DNA from: Alopecurus myosuroides
Taxonomy: Eukaryota > Streptophyta > Magnoliopsida > Poales > Poaceae
Assembly (NCBI GenBank): GCA_028641055.1
Contig: CM054060.1
Span: forward strand, 160,954,322-161,018,321
Reading direction: 5' to 3'
Length of the DNA stretch: 64,000 bases
The translations under genes were made by a program, and so were the position numbers. Of the stretch, positions 37,381 to 49,719 are shown one piece after another. A model generated the notes under the pieces. The model was not told the origin of the DNA. It did not search any database and saw only the letters and a list, made by a program, of their open reading frames with translations. Position 1 is the stretch's first letter. Every line of letters starts with the position of its first letter.

Positions 37381-38531
37381 CCACCAATTTTTCTTCTATC
37401 CATCATAAATTCGAAAATTTCACAAAAATAGCCCCAAAGGGATTTCGACCGATCTGTTGATTCGTTGAGTTTTTCGTGGTTTTGCTTCATAGATTTGTTG
37501 CCAAATACCATTCCCCACCTTTCTATTCAGACATTTTTCCCAAATTCTCCCAAAAAATTTCTTGATTTTGAAGGAATTTCGAATTTGAGCCAAAATCTCA
37601 GAAAATCTCAGCTCTTCGATTTCCGGACATATTTTGAAACTTGTTTTTCTTTGTCGTTTTTTATCCGAATTGAGTGCAATAAAGTGCTACGCGACGCCCA
37701 CGACATCACCTACTCTTCCACATCAACGGATCTCCACGACATCGACTCCCCCCGGACGCAAGTCCGTGATCATCAATAAGAGAGGTATAACTTGCTTCCG
37801 CTTGAACCACCCCACCCCATTGTGTTACTTACCTATTCGGACTAGTTCTTTTTACACCGCTTGGCATCGCATTTGTGGCATCGAGAGTGCGAGGTTAGCG
37901 CTTGTGAAAGATTAGCTACGAGTAGGCATTGGCACTTTGGAATCCGTCAAAAGAGAAAATAAAAAAAAGCGACAAAGAGAAAATAGAAAAAGAAGCAAAG
38001 GATCGGTGCCAATTGCTTTCCATTGTAGGAACGTGTAGCATTGCGTCGCAAAAGAAAAAGAGTGACCGATTGCCACGGTGCGGATCTTGTTGCCTTTTCA
38101 AATTTGCGGTTTGAGCTAGCGTCCTCCTTGTGTTAGTGTGGCATTGAGCATTAGTCTACGTTAGGTCCATTTCGTCTTCGCTCGTCCATTGGTCGCACTA
38201 ACCCCATTTTCCCTTGCGGGTGTGTGTTCCACCATATTTCCATCATATAGGTTTGGTTTTTGTGCTAAATTTTCTTTGATCCTTCTCCACGTTTGACAAC
38301 AAACTTTTTTTCGGTTTTGTCGATTTTTCCTCGCCACTTTCCTAACCTATTTGCCTTCCATATAAAGTGTGTGTGTTGTCGTTTGCGGTTTCTTTCGATC
38401 TTTTTGGATTCGCTCTTGACATACCGCCCTACACCTAGGCTCATCCACTAGCCTCAATACGACCAAAAAAGGTAACGTTGGGTAACTAAGGCGTCCATTT
38501 CTTCAATATCACCCTTGTGTGTGTTTTTGAG

Positions 38532-41420
38532 ATGGCTAGGGAAGGAGTATTCACAAGTCCGAGTTCGGAAGATGAAGGCAATCCATTCTACAACGACAAT
38601 TCTTACGCCAACTTCGTCACCCACAATGACCACTTTCAACTCCGTGAACTCGTCAAGGACGGGTTGCAACGCTATGAGCGTCGACTCCAAGAGCAAGAGG
38701 CTCGATTGAATGATCAAATGACGCGCATCAACATCAACTTGGCTAATCTTGCCAATCGCCGTCATTCATCATCGTCCTCAAGGTCTCGTCTCTCAAGCCA
38801 CCACAATCAAGATCTTCACCAACCTCGTCGCCATCACCGCCATGATCGCCATGATCGCCACAACATGGAGGAGGGTGGACAACCCCAACAACCACAACCA
38901 CCTCCTCCCCAACCTCAACAAGCTCCGCGACAAAATTGGTATGAGGATAGCTCGCCATCACCACCACCTCAACATCGCCAAGGCCGTGGTGACCCTCTTC
39001 AACAACCGCAACGCCCGGACCTTCGACAACACCATCATCCTCCACCTCCACAAGGCCACGCTCAAGACTATGGCCACAATGATTTCGTGGAAGATGCTCG
39101 TCAACATCGAAGGCCACCTAGGCGCCATGCGCGTCCCAACAACAATGACCGCCAAGAACATGATCATCCTCAACACCCTCGAGATGAACAAGTGCTTCCG
39201 CAACACCCTCGCCAAGAACAAGAACGTCCTCGACAACAACACAATGACAATGATGATAGTGAACGCCGTGAAGCAAGGCTCCGTCACCGCCAACAACCAC
39301 CACCTAATGACCACCGGCGTCATCCTCCCCATCATTGATCGCCACCACCAAGACAATGAGGATGACCCCTATGATGATTCACCTCCCATTTATGATGAAG
39401 ACCCCCATGAGCGCCACCATGAGCGTCCCCATCGTCAACAAGAAGACAACAACATGAGTGCTCTTTGTTTCAATGTCCCCAAGTTCAGTGGTGAGAATGA
39501 TCCCGAAGAATATATTACTTGGGCTCTCAAAGTAGACAAGATCTTCGGCATTCACAACTTCACCGACAGGAAGATGGTTGCTCTATCATCTTTGGAATTC
39601 GAAGGCTATGCACTCTTATGGTGGGATCGTCTACAAGCCGAACGAGTCCGCAACCGCATGGCTCCTATTGCCACTTGGAATGAGATGAAGCAATTCATGC
39701 ATGCTCGATTCGTTCCTCCACACTACAAGCATGATCTCTTCAAGAAGCTCCAAGAACTTCGTCAAGGTGTGAAGTCCGTTGATGAGTATTACAAGGAAAT
39801 GGAAACATCCTTGATTCGAGCTCATGTGATGGAATCTCAAGAGCAAACAATGGCCCGCTTCCTCAATGGACTCAACTATCCTATAAGGAAGATCGTCGAG
39901 TATCAACCGTATGACAACATTGTGGCCCTTGTCCACCAAGCTCTCAAGGCGGAACGCCAAATTGCGGAAGATCTCAAGTATAACAAACAAAAGGCTTTCT
40001 TCAACTCAAGACAATCATCCTCGTCTCCAATGACACAAGTTCCTCCACCAACTACCGACAAGAGCAACACTCGAGCCTCTAGTGCTCCCAACAAGTCTTC
40101 CCAACCATTCAAGAAGCAAGTGTCTTCCACCTCCTCTTCAAATGCTCCTCAAGTCAAGTCAAGCACTATTACTTGCTTCAAGTGTGGTGGTAGTGGACAC
40201 AATTCCTTTGAGTGTTCGAACAAGATGATCATGATTGTCAACCAAGACGGTGAACGTGATTCCATGAGTGAAGGCGAATACTATGCCTTGCATCAAGTTG
40301 CTCTCAACTCTTTGGACGTGCCCAACTATGCTGAAGAAAGTGTGTATTGCGATGAGGACAAGAATCCATCGATAGTGGTCACATGAGTCCTTACTACTTC
40401 TCCTCAAGATGAGCATGATCAACGGTGCAATCTCTTTCAAACTAGAGCCGGTATTGATGGCAAGTCAATCAAGGTCATCATCGATGGTGGAAGTTGCCAC
40501 AACTTGGCTAGCAAAGAGCTTTGCGACAAACTCCAATTGACTTACAAGCAACATCCTCATCCATACCATGTCCAATGGCTTAGTGACTCCGGCACCTTCA
40601 AGATTCAACACATGGTCTCCGTGCATTTCAAGATTGGTCCCTATGAAGACACGGTGGAATGTGACGTTGTTCCTATGACCGTGTGTAATCTTCTTCTTGG
40701 TCGACCTTGGCAATACGACAAGAGTGCTATTCATGATGGGCGTACCAATCACTATAGCTTCAAGTGGAATAACAAGACATTTGTGCTTCGTCCCATGTCT
40801 CCTAGCCAAGTGATCGCCGACAACGCCAAGACTCTTGCACGTAAGCAAGAAGAGCTCAAGTCTCGTGAGAAGAGTGGTGAGAGAGTGATCCACCTAAAAG
40901 AGAGTGAGAGCCACAAGCCAAATATGAGTGGAAAATTCCGAGTGATTCCAAAGGCTTTGCCTTACTTGCCACCAAAAGAGAGATGCGAGAGCTACGAGAT
41001 GACCCAACCATACTACACTTTGTCCTATTGTGCAAAGTGGAAGCACTTGAAACTAACGACATGACAAATTTTCCTCCATCTTTGTTGCCTTTGTTGCAGG
41101 AATTTGAAGACGTCTTTCCCGATGAACTCCCTCCGGGCCTTCCTCCTCTACGAGGAATCGAGCACCGCATTGACCTTATTCCGGGCGTGTCCCTCCCCAA
41201 CCGCGCTCCTTACCGCACCAACCCCGAGGAGACTAAGGAGATTGAGCGACAAGTCCAAGCTACTCGACAAAGGTTTTATTCGCGAATCTCTTAGCCCTTG
41301 TGCCGTGCTGGTTATCCTTGTTCCAAAGCAAGATTCTACTTCCCGCATGTGTATGGATTGTCGACCTAGCAATGTTACCACCGTTAGATATAGACATCCT
41401 ATTCCTAGGCTCGATGACAT
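38532..41420 (+). pseudogene. Gag-protease-RT remnant of element A
   Basis: The frame starts at ATG 38532 ('MAREGVF') and follows the element B protein: coiled N-terminus, His/Pro/Gln-rich low-complexity region, gag core ('[13 protein letters not shown]'), zinc knuckle '[14 protein letters not shown]' (about 40174-40215), and protease '[12 protein letters not shown]'. Breaks compared with B: a one-base insertion near 39335; a nonsense TGA at 40384-40386 where B has Arg; a one-base loss near 40937; and a two-base loss near 41260. It ends in RT at 41420. It cannot make a working polyprotein. Confidence 0.9.
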
Positions 41421-41783
41421 CGCCGTGAGAGCGAGTGGGGATGCTCTAATATGCAGCGGCCGCTTCTCAGTACCACCCCTTTTAACCCCCTCTGAAGAGC
41501 ACACCGAAGACTCTTCCTGGGAGCGAAAATTAACGCGAAGCGAGTTTAATATGCGAGATCTGACTTGAGGCCAGCTAACCCAGTTCCGGCTCGCTTGATC
41601 AGACGGGCGCCTCCTCAGCCCCACGAAACACGGCACTGCCTCCTCCCCCACGGTCAACACCTAAGCCATGGCGCGCGCCTATATTAAACCCATCCGTACT
41701 CCTCCATCTCCCCACCAAAGCAAAAGCAAACCTCCCAAGTCCTCTCTGCTTCCTCCGATCGATCAAAGTAGCCAAGCACAGGG
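41421..41783 (+). promoter_or_regulatory. NAR2 promoter and 5' UTR
   Basis: This is the only non-TE sequence upstream of the NAR2 start codon, 363 bp in all. A TATA box (TATATTAAA, 41680-41688) lies about 95 bp before the ATG, predicting transcription from about 41710-41720 and a short 5' UTR. GAAGAG and CTCTTC (about 41493-41515) form an imperfect inverted repeat. The ATG at 41668 lies before the TATA box and is not expected to be in the mRNA. The upstream edge is the broken RT of element A. Confidence 0.6.
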
Positions 41784-42752
41784 ATGGCTCGGCAAGGAAT
41801 GGTCACGGGGCTGCTGCTGGTGGTTCTCGCTGCCGGCTGCTGCGCGCCTGCGGGCGCGGTGTTATTCTCGACGCTACACCCAGACCTCATCGTCACCGCC
41901 ACCGCCTCCCCAAATTCCGGCCAAGGTACGTACGTCGTCGTTTATGTAGAGCCTACTTCCTTTGTTTGCTATACACGTCACGGATTGGCATATATGGCAA
42001 GTAAATTAGCCTTGCCGTCGCATGCTATTCCAAATATCGGACGGCCAGCCGGCCAATAGAAATCTTGGAAACTCAGATAGTACTCAAAATTGCGGGCTAT
42101 TCCCTCCGATCAAGTAGCTGTACTACTAAATTAGACTTTTATTACAGACCGGAGCGAGTAGAACAAACAATTCCCCGGAGCGAGTAGTACAGTTATATAT
42201 TTGCATTTCAAAGTGGTCTAGCTTGCACTACTTTATCACACTCGAGTATTTGCTTTAAAAAAATCTAACACGCATGGCAATCCATGGCCAGTTCTTCACG
42301 GCGGCGAGGGCGAGATCACGGTGAAGTGGTCCCTGAACACCACGCGGCCGGACGTCACGGACGCGGCCTACAAGAACGTGAAGGTGAGCCTGTGCTATGC
42401 CCTGGTGAGCCAGAAGGAGCGTGAGTGGCGCAAGACCAACGACGACCTCAAGAAGGACAAGACCTGCCAGTTCAAGATCACCCAGCAAGCATACGCCCCC
42501 GCCGGCGGCGAGTTCAAGTACCGCGTTGCCCTGGACATCCCCACCGCCAGCTACTTCGTGCGCGCCTACGCCCTTGACGCCTCTGGCACGCAGGTCGCCT
42601 ACGGCCAGACACCGCCTGGCGACGCCTTCAACGTCGTCAGCATCACCGGCGTCACCACCTCCATCAAGGTCGCCGCCGGCGTCTTCTCCACCTTCTCCAT
42701 CGCCTCGCTCGCCTTCTTCTTCTTCATCGAGAAACGCAAGAAGAACAACTAA
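41784..42752 (+). CDS. NAR2: NAR2/NRT3-type accessory subunit of high-affinity nitrate transporters
   Basis: Two exons: 41784-41925 and 42292-42752, with a 366-bp intron (CCAAG|GTACG donor, GGCCAG acceptor). The spliced product is 200 residues, the usual NAR2 length. Residues 1-25 are a signal peptide (hydrophobic 'TGLLLVVLAAGCC', likely cut after AGA). The body contains the conserved segments 'VKWSLNTT', 'KVSLCYALVSQKEREWRK', 'DKTCQF', and 'ASYFVRAYALD' with 'VAYGQT'. Residues 174-193 are a single C-terminal membrane segment, followed by the basic tail EKRKKNN. NAR2 proteins have no transport activity alone; they bind NRT2 carriers and are needed for their plasma-membrane placement and high-affinity nitrate uptake in roots. 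Such genes are typically nitrate-induced. Both splice sites and the frame are intact. Other NAR2 paralogues may exist outside the window. Confidence 0.93.
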
Positions 42753-43067
42753 TTAAGATCATCGGGCCCATTCCAAAGCTTCTTGGTCTGTACGCACGAG
42801 ACTTCGTCCTCCGGTCTTTTTCCTCTACCATGTAATAGTCGCCATACGGACTAGCACTATGCAAAACTGTGTACGCGTAATTGTTAGTGTTGCACCGATC
42901 ATGAGTGTGTATATCTCCTTTTTGTTGTGAGCGTGTAATGAAGTACGGAGTACTATATGAAATAATTTGCGAATGAACTTGGTTACCATAACTTTGTGTA
43001 TCCTGCGGGCACTGGTTGAGAGCACCCATATACTCTGACTTGGACAGGATAGTAGCGGATCAGAGCT
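42753..43067 (+). other. NAR2 3' UTR and downstream flank
   Basis: Unique-looking sequence after the NAR2 stop. AATGAA (about 42937) and T-rich stretches could serve polyadenylation, but no strong AATAAA is seen. The duplicated flank starts at 43068. Confidence 0.45.
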
Positions 43068-43490
43068 GATACGAACAGCGAGTTAACACACATGTTGTTG
43101 GTATCTTGTCTTAGCGAGTTAACAAAATGGACAAGCATGTCTACATAAGATCCCATGCGAAATTCTGGTTAGAGTTTTCAACAAGGATGATAGGAGTAAT
43201 TAAGTAGCTAATCATCAAAAAAATGAATAGCTAAGTAACGGCCACCTGTATCCATCTCAGGGTCAACTTTGTGATGAAGTGCACGTATCTGATACTCCTC
43301 TCAACAACCGTCACGGAAAGCCAAGAGAAGAGATACATCACATTGTCTCGTAGCGGCTAGGAGGGACGGCAAGGGGCTATCCACCAACTAATTTATTCGG
43401 CTTCACATGGAGAGTGGGTACTTCAGGTTGAAGGTCAGACTAACAATGTCAACTCTTCGCTCTAAATTTCTGCCATGGTGAGTTGTACCT
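43068..43490. repeat. Tandem-duplicated NAR2 3' flank, unit 1 (left part)
   Basis: It starts 'GATACGAACAGCGAG' and contains 'GCCACCTGTATCCATCTCAG' and 'CTTCACATGGAGAG'. All three recur in the same order at 52422-52900. The unit is interrupted at 43490 by element B and continues after 52007 ('TGAAAGCGATTCG', matching 'TGAAAGCGCTTCC' at about 52960). Subtracting element B gives a repeat offset of about 0.84 kb. I recognise no gene in it. Confidence 0.75.
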
Positions 43491-44556
43491 TGATGCGGAG
43501 GGTTACTCCTAGATTGGCCCGATCTTCACGAATCGACGGAGAACACGAAGAACACGAAGAACTCGATGAACACACGAGGGGGAAACGAGGGGGAAATCGG
43601 GGGCAACGCAAACAAACACAAGGATAACTAGTAAGAACCGAAGAACCCCAAATCTTCCGTCAACTAACCCCGAGGGCCGCCTACGGAACGATCGATTCAA
43701 CTGAGCTCACCTTGATTGAAACCGCTTTACACCCGTAGCCGGTCCACTACGCCAATAGAACCTCAAGATAATCGAGAGGAAGATTGGTCAAGTACTTGAT
43801 AGAAACCCAAAGGGAGAGATCAAGTAGTTGGATGTGCCTTGATACAATCCTCGACGATGTCGGAGGGATGGTTCCTCAAAGAGGGATACAAGAGAGCTGA
43901 GCTCTAAATGTTCTAAATTCAACTCTAAACCCTAGATCTAGCTTTGGGGTCTCCTTATATAGCCGGGGGTCGAAGTAGGTGGAAACTGGAGCGAAAACAG
44001 CACATTTCCGGGCATTTTCGGGTCCACCCCGGCCTAGGGGCCGGCCTGGCCGGCCTGGGACCCGGCCTGGGGCCAGGGTGGGCGCCTGGAGGGGCTGGCC
44101 GGCCTGGGGCCGGGGTGGGGTGGAGGCAGGCCGGCCCCCAGGCCGGCTGGCTCTGTGGGGTGCCCGGCCTGGGGCCGGGGTGGGAGGAGGGGAGGCCGGG
44201 TTGGAGGCCGGCCTCCTCTGGAGGGGGTCCGGCCTAGGGGGGGGATGAGGCCGGCCTGGCCGGCCCCCGAGGCCGGGAGGGACTCCTTTCCCCCCATCTT
44301 CTCCGTCGGGACTCCGAATTGGACGCCGTCTTCACCGCTGTTCTCCGTATCTTCTTGCGCACCGTCTCGGGTACTTTTCGGTGACTCCGTGGTGGGTTTG
44401 AACCTGAGCACGCAAAGTGTGGAAACATGAGGTAGCGCACCATCCTCCATGTGACCGAAAGTATAGAGCGAGAGGAGCGAGTTCACCTTATCCTTGATGG
44501 CCTTTGCGCGTGATCTTGTCATCGGTCCACTTGGAGTAGATGGTTGGGCTACATCA
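43491..44556 (-). repeat. 3' LTR of element B
   Basis: TGATGCGGAG..GCTACATCA on the + strand. It carries a GGCCGG-rich block at about 44025-44280 with several G4-type runs (such as GGGGCCGGGGTGGGGTGG) and a TATATA-containing stretch near 43956 ('CTTATATAG') consistent with a core promoter in the minus sense. Confidence 0.95.
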
Positions 44557-47500
44557 TCTCCCCCCCCCTTGAAAAAGAGTCGACCTCGACTCGGCGTCGT
44601 CTTCATCACTTGGGTATCCATGGAAGGGAGAGAGGTCCTTGACATTGAAGGAGTTGTGGACGAGGTACTTGGATTGCGGTAAGTCGAGCTTGTAGGCGTT
44701 GTTGTTGATGCGCTTGAGGACCTTGAAGGGACCGTCACCTCTTGGCTTGAGCTTGGAGTTGCGCTCTTCGGGGAACCGGTCCTTGCGCAAGTGTAGCCAC
44801 ACGAGGTCACCTTCTTGGAACACCATGGGTTTCTTGTTCTTGTTCATGATAGAGGCTCGGTGCTCGGAATGCTTCTCAAGTGTAGCCCTTGTGGAGTCGT
44901 GGAGCTTCTTGATGTAGTCGGTGCGCTTGTCGATGTCCATGTTTGCTCGCTCGCGTAGAGGCAAAGGGAGTATGTCGAGGGCGGTGTTGGGGTTGAAGCC
45001 GTAGACGATCTCGAAGGGACTCTTCTTGGTAGCTTGATGGAGAGCACGGTTGTAGGCGAACTCGGCGTGTGGGATGCATTCCTCCCAATTCTTCAAGTTG
45101 GGCTTGATCAATGCTCGAAGTAGTGAAGAGAGTGTGCGGTTGACGACCTCGGTTTGTCCATCCGTTTGTGGGTGATAGGCGGTGGAGAATAGTAGCTTGA
45201 CGCCGAGCTTGGCCATCAATGTCTTCCAAAAGTAGGAGGTGAACTTGACGTCGCGGTCCGAGACAATTGAAGTAGGTACACCATGTAGACGCACAATTTC
45301 CCTGAAAAACAAAGTAGCAACATGTGAAGCATCGTCGGTTCGGTTACAAGGAATGAAATGTGCCATCTTAGAGAAACGATCCACAACTACAAAGATTGAA
45401 TCCATGTTGGTTTTAGTTCGTGGAAGGCCTAACACAAAGTCCATGCTAATATCACTCCAAGGTGCATGTGGGATAGGTAATGGCATGTAAAGACCATGAG
45501 GGTTGGAAGTGGACTTAGCTCGGAGGCATGTGGAACATCTCTTGACGTGTCTCTCAACGTGGTGCTTCATCTTGGGCCAATAGTAGTTGGTGGAGAGCAT
45601 TGCATAGGTCTTGTCGCGTCCAAAGTGTCCCATGAGGCCTCCTTCATGTGATTCCTTCAATAACAACAAGCGAAGAGAAGACTCGGGGATACACAATTTG
45701 TTAGCCTTAAACAAGAAACCTTTGTGAAGATAGAAATCATCGAAACCTCGGTTAGGCAAGCACTTCTCAAATATAGGACCAAAGAAAGCATCGGAAGCAT
45801 ATAAGTCTTTGATTTCATCCAAACCAATCACATTGATGTCAAGACGTGTAAGAAGGCATTCTTTCCTAGACAAGGCATCGGCTACCACATTCTCTTTACC
45901 TTTCTTGTACTTAATGACATAAGGAAAAGATTCAATGAATTCAACCCACTTAGCATGCCTTTTGTTCAAATTGGTTTGGCTTTTCAAGTATTTCAATGAT
46001 TCGTGATCGGAATGAATGACAAATTCTTTTGGCCAAAGGTAGTGTTGCCAAACTTCTAGCACTCGAACCAAAGCAAAGAGTTCCTTATCATAGATGGGGT
46101 AATTGAGTTTAGCACCATCAAGTTTTTCACTATGGTAAGCAACGGGGCGTCCGTTTTGCATGAGAACGCCACCAATTCCTATACCACTAGCATCACATTC
46201 AATCTCAAAAGTTTTCTCGAAATCCGGTAAGACAAGCAAAGGAGCTTCGGTTAGGCATTTCTTAAGTGTATCGAAAGCTTTTTGTTGCGCATTGCCCCAA
46301 ACAAAAGGTACATTCTTTTTGGTAAGTTCATTCAAAGGGCAAGCAATAGTTGAAAAATCTTTGACAAAGCGGCGATAGAAACCGGCAAGGCCATGAAAGC
46401 GCCTTATCTCACCCACGGAAGTAGGGTTGGGCAAATTCCTAATTGCCTCAATCTTCTTGTTATCTACTTCAATACCATTGGACGAGATCACAAAACCCAA
46501 GAAAACAAGCTTGTTGGTGCAAAAATTGCATTTGGAAAGATTGGCGAAAAGTTTTGCATTGCGAAGAGCCAACAATACTTGTGAAACATGATCAAGGTGA
46601 TCTTCCAAAGATTTGCTATAAATGAGAATATCGTCGAAGTAAACCACAACAAATTTGCCAATGAAAGGACGTAGAACTTCATTCATGAGACGCATGAAGG
46701 TAGATGGGGCATTCGAAAGACCAAAGGGCATAACAAGCCATTCATACAAACCAAGTTTTGTTTTGAAAGCCGTTTTCCATTCATCACCTATACTCATACG
46801 AATTTGATGGTAACCACTTTTAAGATCAATTTTTGAAAAGATAGTAGCACCACTCAATTCATCAAGCATGTCATCGAGCCTAGGAATAGGATGTCGATAT
46901 CTAACGGTGATAGCATTGATAGGGCGACAATCCATACACATGCGGGAAGTAGAATCTTGCTTTGGAACAAGGATAACCGGCACGGCACAAGGACTAAGGG
47001 ATTCGCGAATAAAACCTTTTTCGAGTAGCTCTTGGATTTGGCGCTCAATCTCCTTAGTCTCCTCGGGATTGGTGCGGTAAGGAGCGCGGTTTGGAAGGGG
47101 CGCGCCCGGAATGAGGTCAATACGGTGCTCGATTCCTCGAAGGGGAGGAAGGCCCGGAGGGAGCTCATCGGGAAAGACGTCTTCAAATTCCTGCAACAAA
47201 GGCAACAAAGAGGGAGGTAGATTTGTCATGTCGTTAGTTTCAAGTGCTTCCCCTTTGCACAATAGGACAAAGTGAAGTATGGTTGGGTCCTCTCTTAGCG
47301 CTCGCATCTCTCTTTTGGTGGCAAGTAAGGCAAAGCCTTTGGCATCACTCGTAATTTTTCCACTCATATTTGGCTTGTGGCTCTCACTCACTTTTTGGTG
47401 GATCACTCTCTCACCACTCATCTCACGAGATTTGAGCTCTTCTTGTCGACGTGCAAGAGTCTTGGCGTTGTCGGCGATCACTTGGCTAGGAGACATGGGA

Positions 47501-49719
47501 CGAAGAACGAATGTCTTGTTGTTCCACTTGAAGCTATAGTGATTGGTACGCCCATCATGGATAGCACTCTTGTCGTATTGCCACGGTCGGCCAAGAAGAA
47601 GATGACACACGGTCATAGGAACAACGTCACAATCTACCGTGTCTTCATAAGGACCAATCTTGAAAGTCACGGAGACCATGTGTTGAATCTTGAAGGTGCC
47701 GGAGTCACTAAGCCATTGGACATGGTATGGGTGAGGGTGTTGCTTGTAAGGCAATTTGAGCTTGTCGCAAAGTTCTTTGCTAGCTAAGTTGTGACAACTT
47801 CCACCGTCGATGATGACCTTGATTGACTTGCCATCAATACCGGCTCTTGTTTGAAAGAGATTGCACCGTTGATCTTGCTCATCTTGAGGAGAAGAAGTGA
47901 GGACTCTTGTGACCACTAGGGATGGGTTCTTGTCCTCATCGCAATACACACTTTCTTCATCATCGTTGGAGACATCCAAAGGGTTGAGAGCAACTTGATG
48001 CAAGGCATAGTATTCGCCTTCGCTCATAGAATCACGTTCACCATCTTGGTTGACAATCATGATCATCTTGTTGGAACATTCAAAGGACTTGTGTCCACTA
48101 CCACCACACTTGAAGCAAGTAATAGTGCTTGACTTGACTTGAGGAGCACTTGAGGATGAGGTTGGAGTAGCTTGCTTCTTGAATGGTTGGGAAGACTTGT
48201 TGGGAGCACTAGAGGCTCGCGGGTTGCTCTTGGTGGTAGTTGGAGGAGGAGCTTGTGTCATTGGAGTAGAGGATGATGGTCTTGAGTTGAAGAAAGCCTT
48301 TTGCTTGCTATATTTGAGATCTTCCGCAATTTGACGTTCCGCCTTAAGAGCTTGGTGGACAAGGGCCACAATGTTGTCATACGGTTGATACTCGACGATC
48401 TTCCTTATAGGATAGTTGAGGCCATTGAGGAAGCGGGCCATTGTTTGCTCTTGAGATTCTATCACATGAGCGCGGATCAAAGATGTCTCCATTTCCTTGT
48501 AGTACTCATCAACGGACTTCACACCTTGACGAAGTTCTTGAAGCTTCTTGAAGAGGTCACGCTTGTAGTGAGGAGGAACGAATCGAGCATGCATGAATTG
48601 CTTCATCTCATTCCAAGTGGCAATAGGAGCAACGCGATTGCGGACTCGTTCGGCTTGGAGACGATCCCACCATAAGAGTGCATAGCCTTCGAATTCCAAA
48701 GATGCTAGAGCAACCATTTTCTTGTCGGTGAAGTTGTGAATGCCGAAGATCTTGTCAACCTTGAGAGCCCAAGCAAGATAGTCTTCGGGATCATTCTCAC
48801 CATTGAACTTGGGGACATTGAAACGAAGAGCACTGATGTTGTTGTCCTCTTGCGGACGATGTAGGCGCGCATGTTGGCGCTCATGGGGGTCTTCATCATA
48901 CATGGGAGGTGAATCATCATAGGGGTCATCCTCATTGTCTTGGCGGTGGCGATCATGATGGGGAGGATGACGCCGGTGGTCATTAGGTGGTGGTGGTTGG
49001 TGGTGACGGAGCCTAGCTTCACGGCGTTCACTATCATCATGGCCATTGTGATGTTGTTGAGGACGTTCTTGTTCTTGGAGAGGTTGTTGAGGATGATCAT
49101 GTTCTTGGCGGTCATTGTTGTTGGGACGCGCATGGCGCCTTGGTGGCCTTCGATGTTGACGAGCATCTTCCACGAAATCGTTGTGGCCATAGTCTTGAGC
49201 GTGGCCTTGTGGAGGTGGAGGATGATGGTGTTGTCGAAGGTACGGGCGTTGCGGTTGTTGAAGAGGGTCACCACGGCCTTGGCGATGTCGAGGTGGTGGT
49301 GATGGCGAGCTATCCTCATATCGATTGCGTCGCGGAGGTTGTTGATGTTGTGGAGCGGGTGGTGGTGCTTGTTGAGGTTGTCCACCCTCCTCCACGTTGC
49401 GGCGATCATGGCGATCATGGCGACGAGGTTGGTGAGGATCTTGATTGCGGTGGCTTGAGCGACGAGACCTTGAGGACGATGATGAATGACGGCGATTGGC
49501 AAGGTTGGCCAAGTTGATGTTGATGCGCGTCATTTGATCATTCAATCGAGCCTCTTGCTCTTGGAGTCGACGCTCATAGCGTTGCAACCCGTCCTTGACG
49601 AGTTCGCGGAGTTGAAAGTGGTCATTGTGGGTGACGAAGTTGGCGTAATCATTGTCGTTGTAGAATGGGTTGCCTTCGTCTTCCGAGCTCGGACTTGTGA
49701 ATACTCCTTCCCTAGCCAT
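44554..49719 (-). CDS. Gag-pol polyprotein of element B (Ty3/Gypsy)
   Basis: One frame of 1721 residues from ATG 49717-49719 (MAREGVF); the frame is open five codons further up but from GTG. Counting from that upstream codon: charged coiled N-terminus, His/Pro/Gln-rich region (80-295), gag core (about 310-430), CCHC zinc knuckle (540-553, [14 protein letters not shown]), aspartic protease with DGG in place of DSG (643-645), RT with YFDD (1032-1035), RNase H starting CDASG (1180), integrase His/Cys zinc site (1363-1403), DDE core (about D1432, D1493, E1529), and a GPF motif (1668-1670) in the C-terminal part. No classical chromodomain is obvious; a chromovirus-like lineage (CRM or Reina side) is possible. 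The stop codon TGA is the first three bases of the 3' LTR. All catalytic motifs are present, so it may be autonomous. Element A is a broken relative. Confidence 0.96.
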   Translation of the reverse strand: MAREGVFTSPSSEDEGNPFYNDNDYANFVTHNDHFQLRELVKDGLQRYERRLQEQEARLNDQMTRININLANLANRRHSSSSSRSRRSSHRNQDPHQPRRHDRHDRRNVEEGGQPQQAPPPAPQHQQPPRRNRYEDSSPSPPPRHRQGRGDPLQQPQRPYLRQHHHPPPPQGHAQDYGHNDFVEDARQHRRPPRRHARPNNNDRQEHDHPQQPLQEQERPQQHHNGHDDSERREARLRHHQPPPPNDHRRHPPHHDRHRQDNEDDPYDDSPPMYDEDPHERQHARLHRPQEDNNISALRFNVPKFNGENDPEDYLAWALKVDKIFGIHNFTDKKMVALASLEFEGYALLWWDRLQAERVRNRVAPIATWNEMKQFMHARFVPPHYKRDLFKKLQELRQGVKSVDEYYKEMETSLIRAHVIESQEQTMARFLNGLNYPIRKIVEYQPYDNIVALVHQALKAERQIAEDLKYSKQKAFFNSRPSSSTPMTQAPPPTTTKSNPRASSAPNKSSQPFKKQATPTSSSSAPQVKSSTITCFKCGGSGHKSFECSNKMIMIVNQDGERDSMSEGEYYALHQVALNPLDVSNDDEESVYCDEDKNPSLVVTRVLTSSPQDEQDQRCNLFQTRAGIDGKSIKVIIDGGSCHNLASKELCDKLKLPYKQHPHPYHVQWLSDSGTFKIQHMVSVTFKIGPYEDTVDCDVVPMTVCHLLLGRPWQYDKSAIHDGRTNHYSFKWNNKTFVLRPMSPSQVIADNAKTLARRQEELKSREMSGERVIHQKVSESHKPNMSGKITSDAKGFALLATKREMRALREDPTILHFVLLCKGEALETNDMTNLPPSLLPLLQEFEDVFPDELPPGLPPLRGIEHRIDLIPGAPLPNRAPYRTNPEETKEIERQIQELLEKGFIRESLSPCAVPVILVPKQDSTSRMCMDCRPINAITVRYRHPIPRLDDMLDELSGATIFSKIDLKSGYHQIRMSIGDEWKTAFKTKLGLYEWLVMPFGLSNAPSTFMRLMNEVLRPFIGKFVVVYFDDILIYSKSLEDHLDHVSQVLLALRNAKLFANLSKCNFCTNKLVFLGFVISSNGIEVDNKKIEAIRNLPNPTSVGEIRRFHGLAGFYRRFVKDFSTIACPLNELTKKNVPFVWGNAQQKAFDTLKKCLTEAPLLVLPDFEKTFEIECDASGIGIGGVLMQNGRPVAYHSEKLDGAKLNYPIYDKELFALVRVLEVWQHYLWPKEFVIHSDHESLKYLKSQTNLNKRHAKWVEFIESFPYVIKYKKGKENVVADALSRKECLLTRLDINVIGLDEIKDLYASDAFFGPIFEKCLPNRGFDDFYLHKGFLFKANKLCIPESSLRLLLLKESHEGGLMGHFGRDKTYAMLSTNYYWPKMKHHVERHVKRCSTCLRAKSTSNPHGLYMPLPIPHAPWSDISMDFVLGLPRTKTNMDSIFVVVDRFSKMAHFIPCNRTDDASHVATLFFREIVRLHGVPTSIVSDRDVKFTSYFWKTLMAKLGVKLLFSTAYHPQTDGQTEVVNRTLSSLLRALIKPNLKNWEECIPHAEFAYNRALHQATKKSPFEIVYGFNPNTALDILPLPLRERANMDIDKRTDYIKKLHDSTRATLEKHSEHRASIMNKNKKPMVFQEGDLVWLHLRKDRFPEERNSKLKPRGDGPFKVLKRINNNAYKLDLPQSKYLVHNSFNVKDLSPFHGYPSDEDDAESRSTLFQGGGR
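44557..44570 (-). other. Polypurine tract of element B
   Basis: On the minus strand AAGGGGGGGGGAGA, directly before the 3' LTR. It overlaps the last codons of gag-pol, which accounts for the Gly-rich end (QGGGR). Confidence 0.85.

Larger units (their letters stand above)
34899..41420 (+). mobile_element. Ty3/Gypsy element A, decayed, 3'-truncated; same family as element B
   Basis: Element A has a 5' LTR (34899-35991), primer-binding site and leader (35992-36049, resuming at 37386), gag, protease and the start of RT. It stops at 41420, inside the RT region at 'PIPRLDD', with no 3' LTR. Sequence and order match element B (43491-52002) in opposite orientation. The coding region has several frame breaks, so A is dead and older than B. 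A solo LTR sits in its leader. Its truncated edge abuts the NAR2 promoter. Confidence 0.9.

Noticed and set aside
38749..40386. A 545-codon frame as an independent gene
   Set aside because: Its first 196 codons are out of frame with gag, and the rest is gag after a one-base insertion. It is part of decayed element A.
41493..41515. GAAGAG..CTCTTC in the NAR2 promoter as a nitrate-responsive element
   Set aside because: The known element has half-sites facing the other way (CTT..AAG). The match is only an inverted repeat.
41668..41949. A 93-codon frame starting upstream of NAR2
   Set aside because: Its ATG lies before the TATA box and it runs through the NAR2 exon and intron in another frame.
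44034..44810. A 258-codon minus-strand frame over the LTR of element B
   Set aside because: It overlaps the gag-pol 3' end and the GC-rich LTR block in another frame. It is a composition artefact.
48705..49502. A 265-codon minus-strand frame in element B
   Set aside because: It is the shifted shadow of the repetitive His/Pro/Gln-rich gag region.
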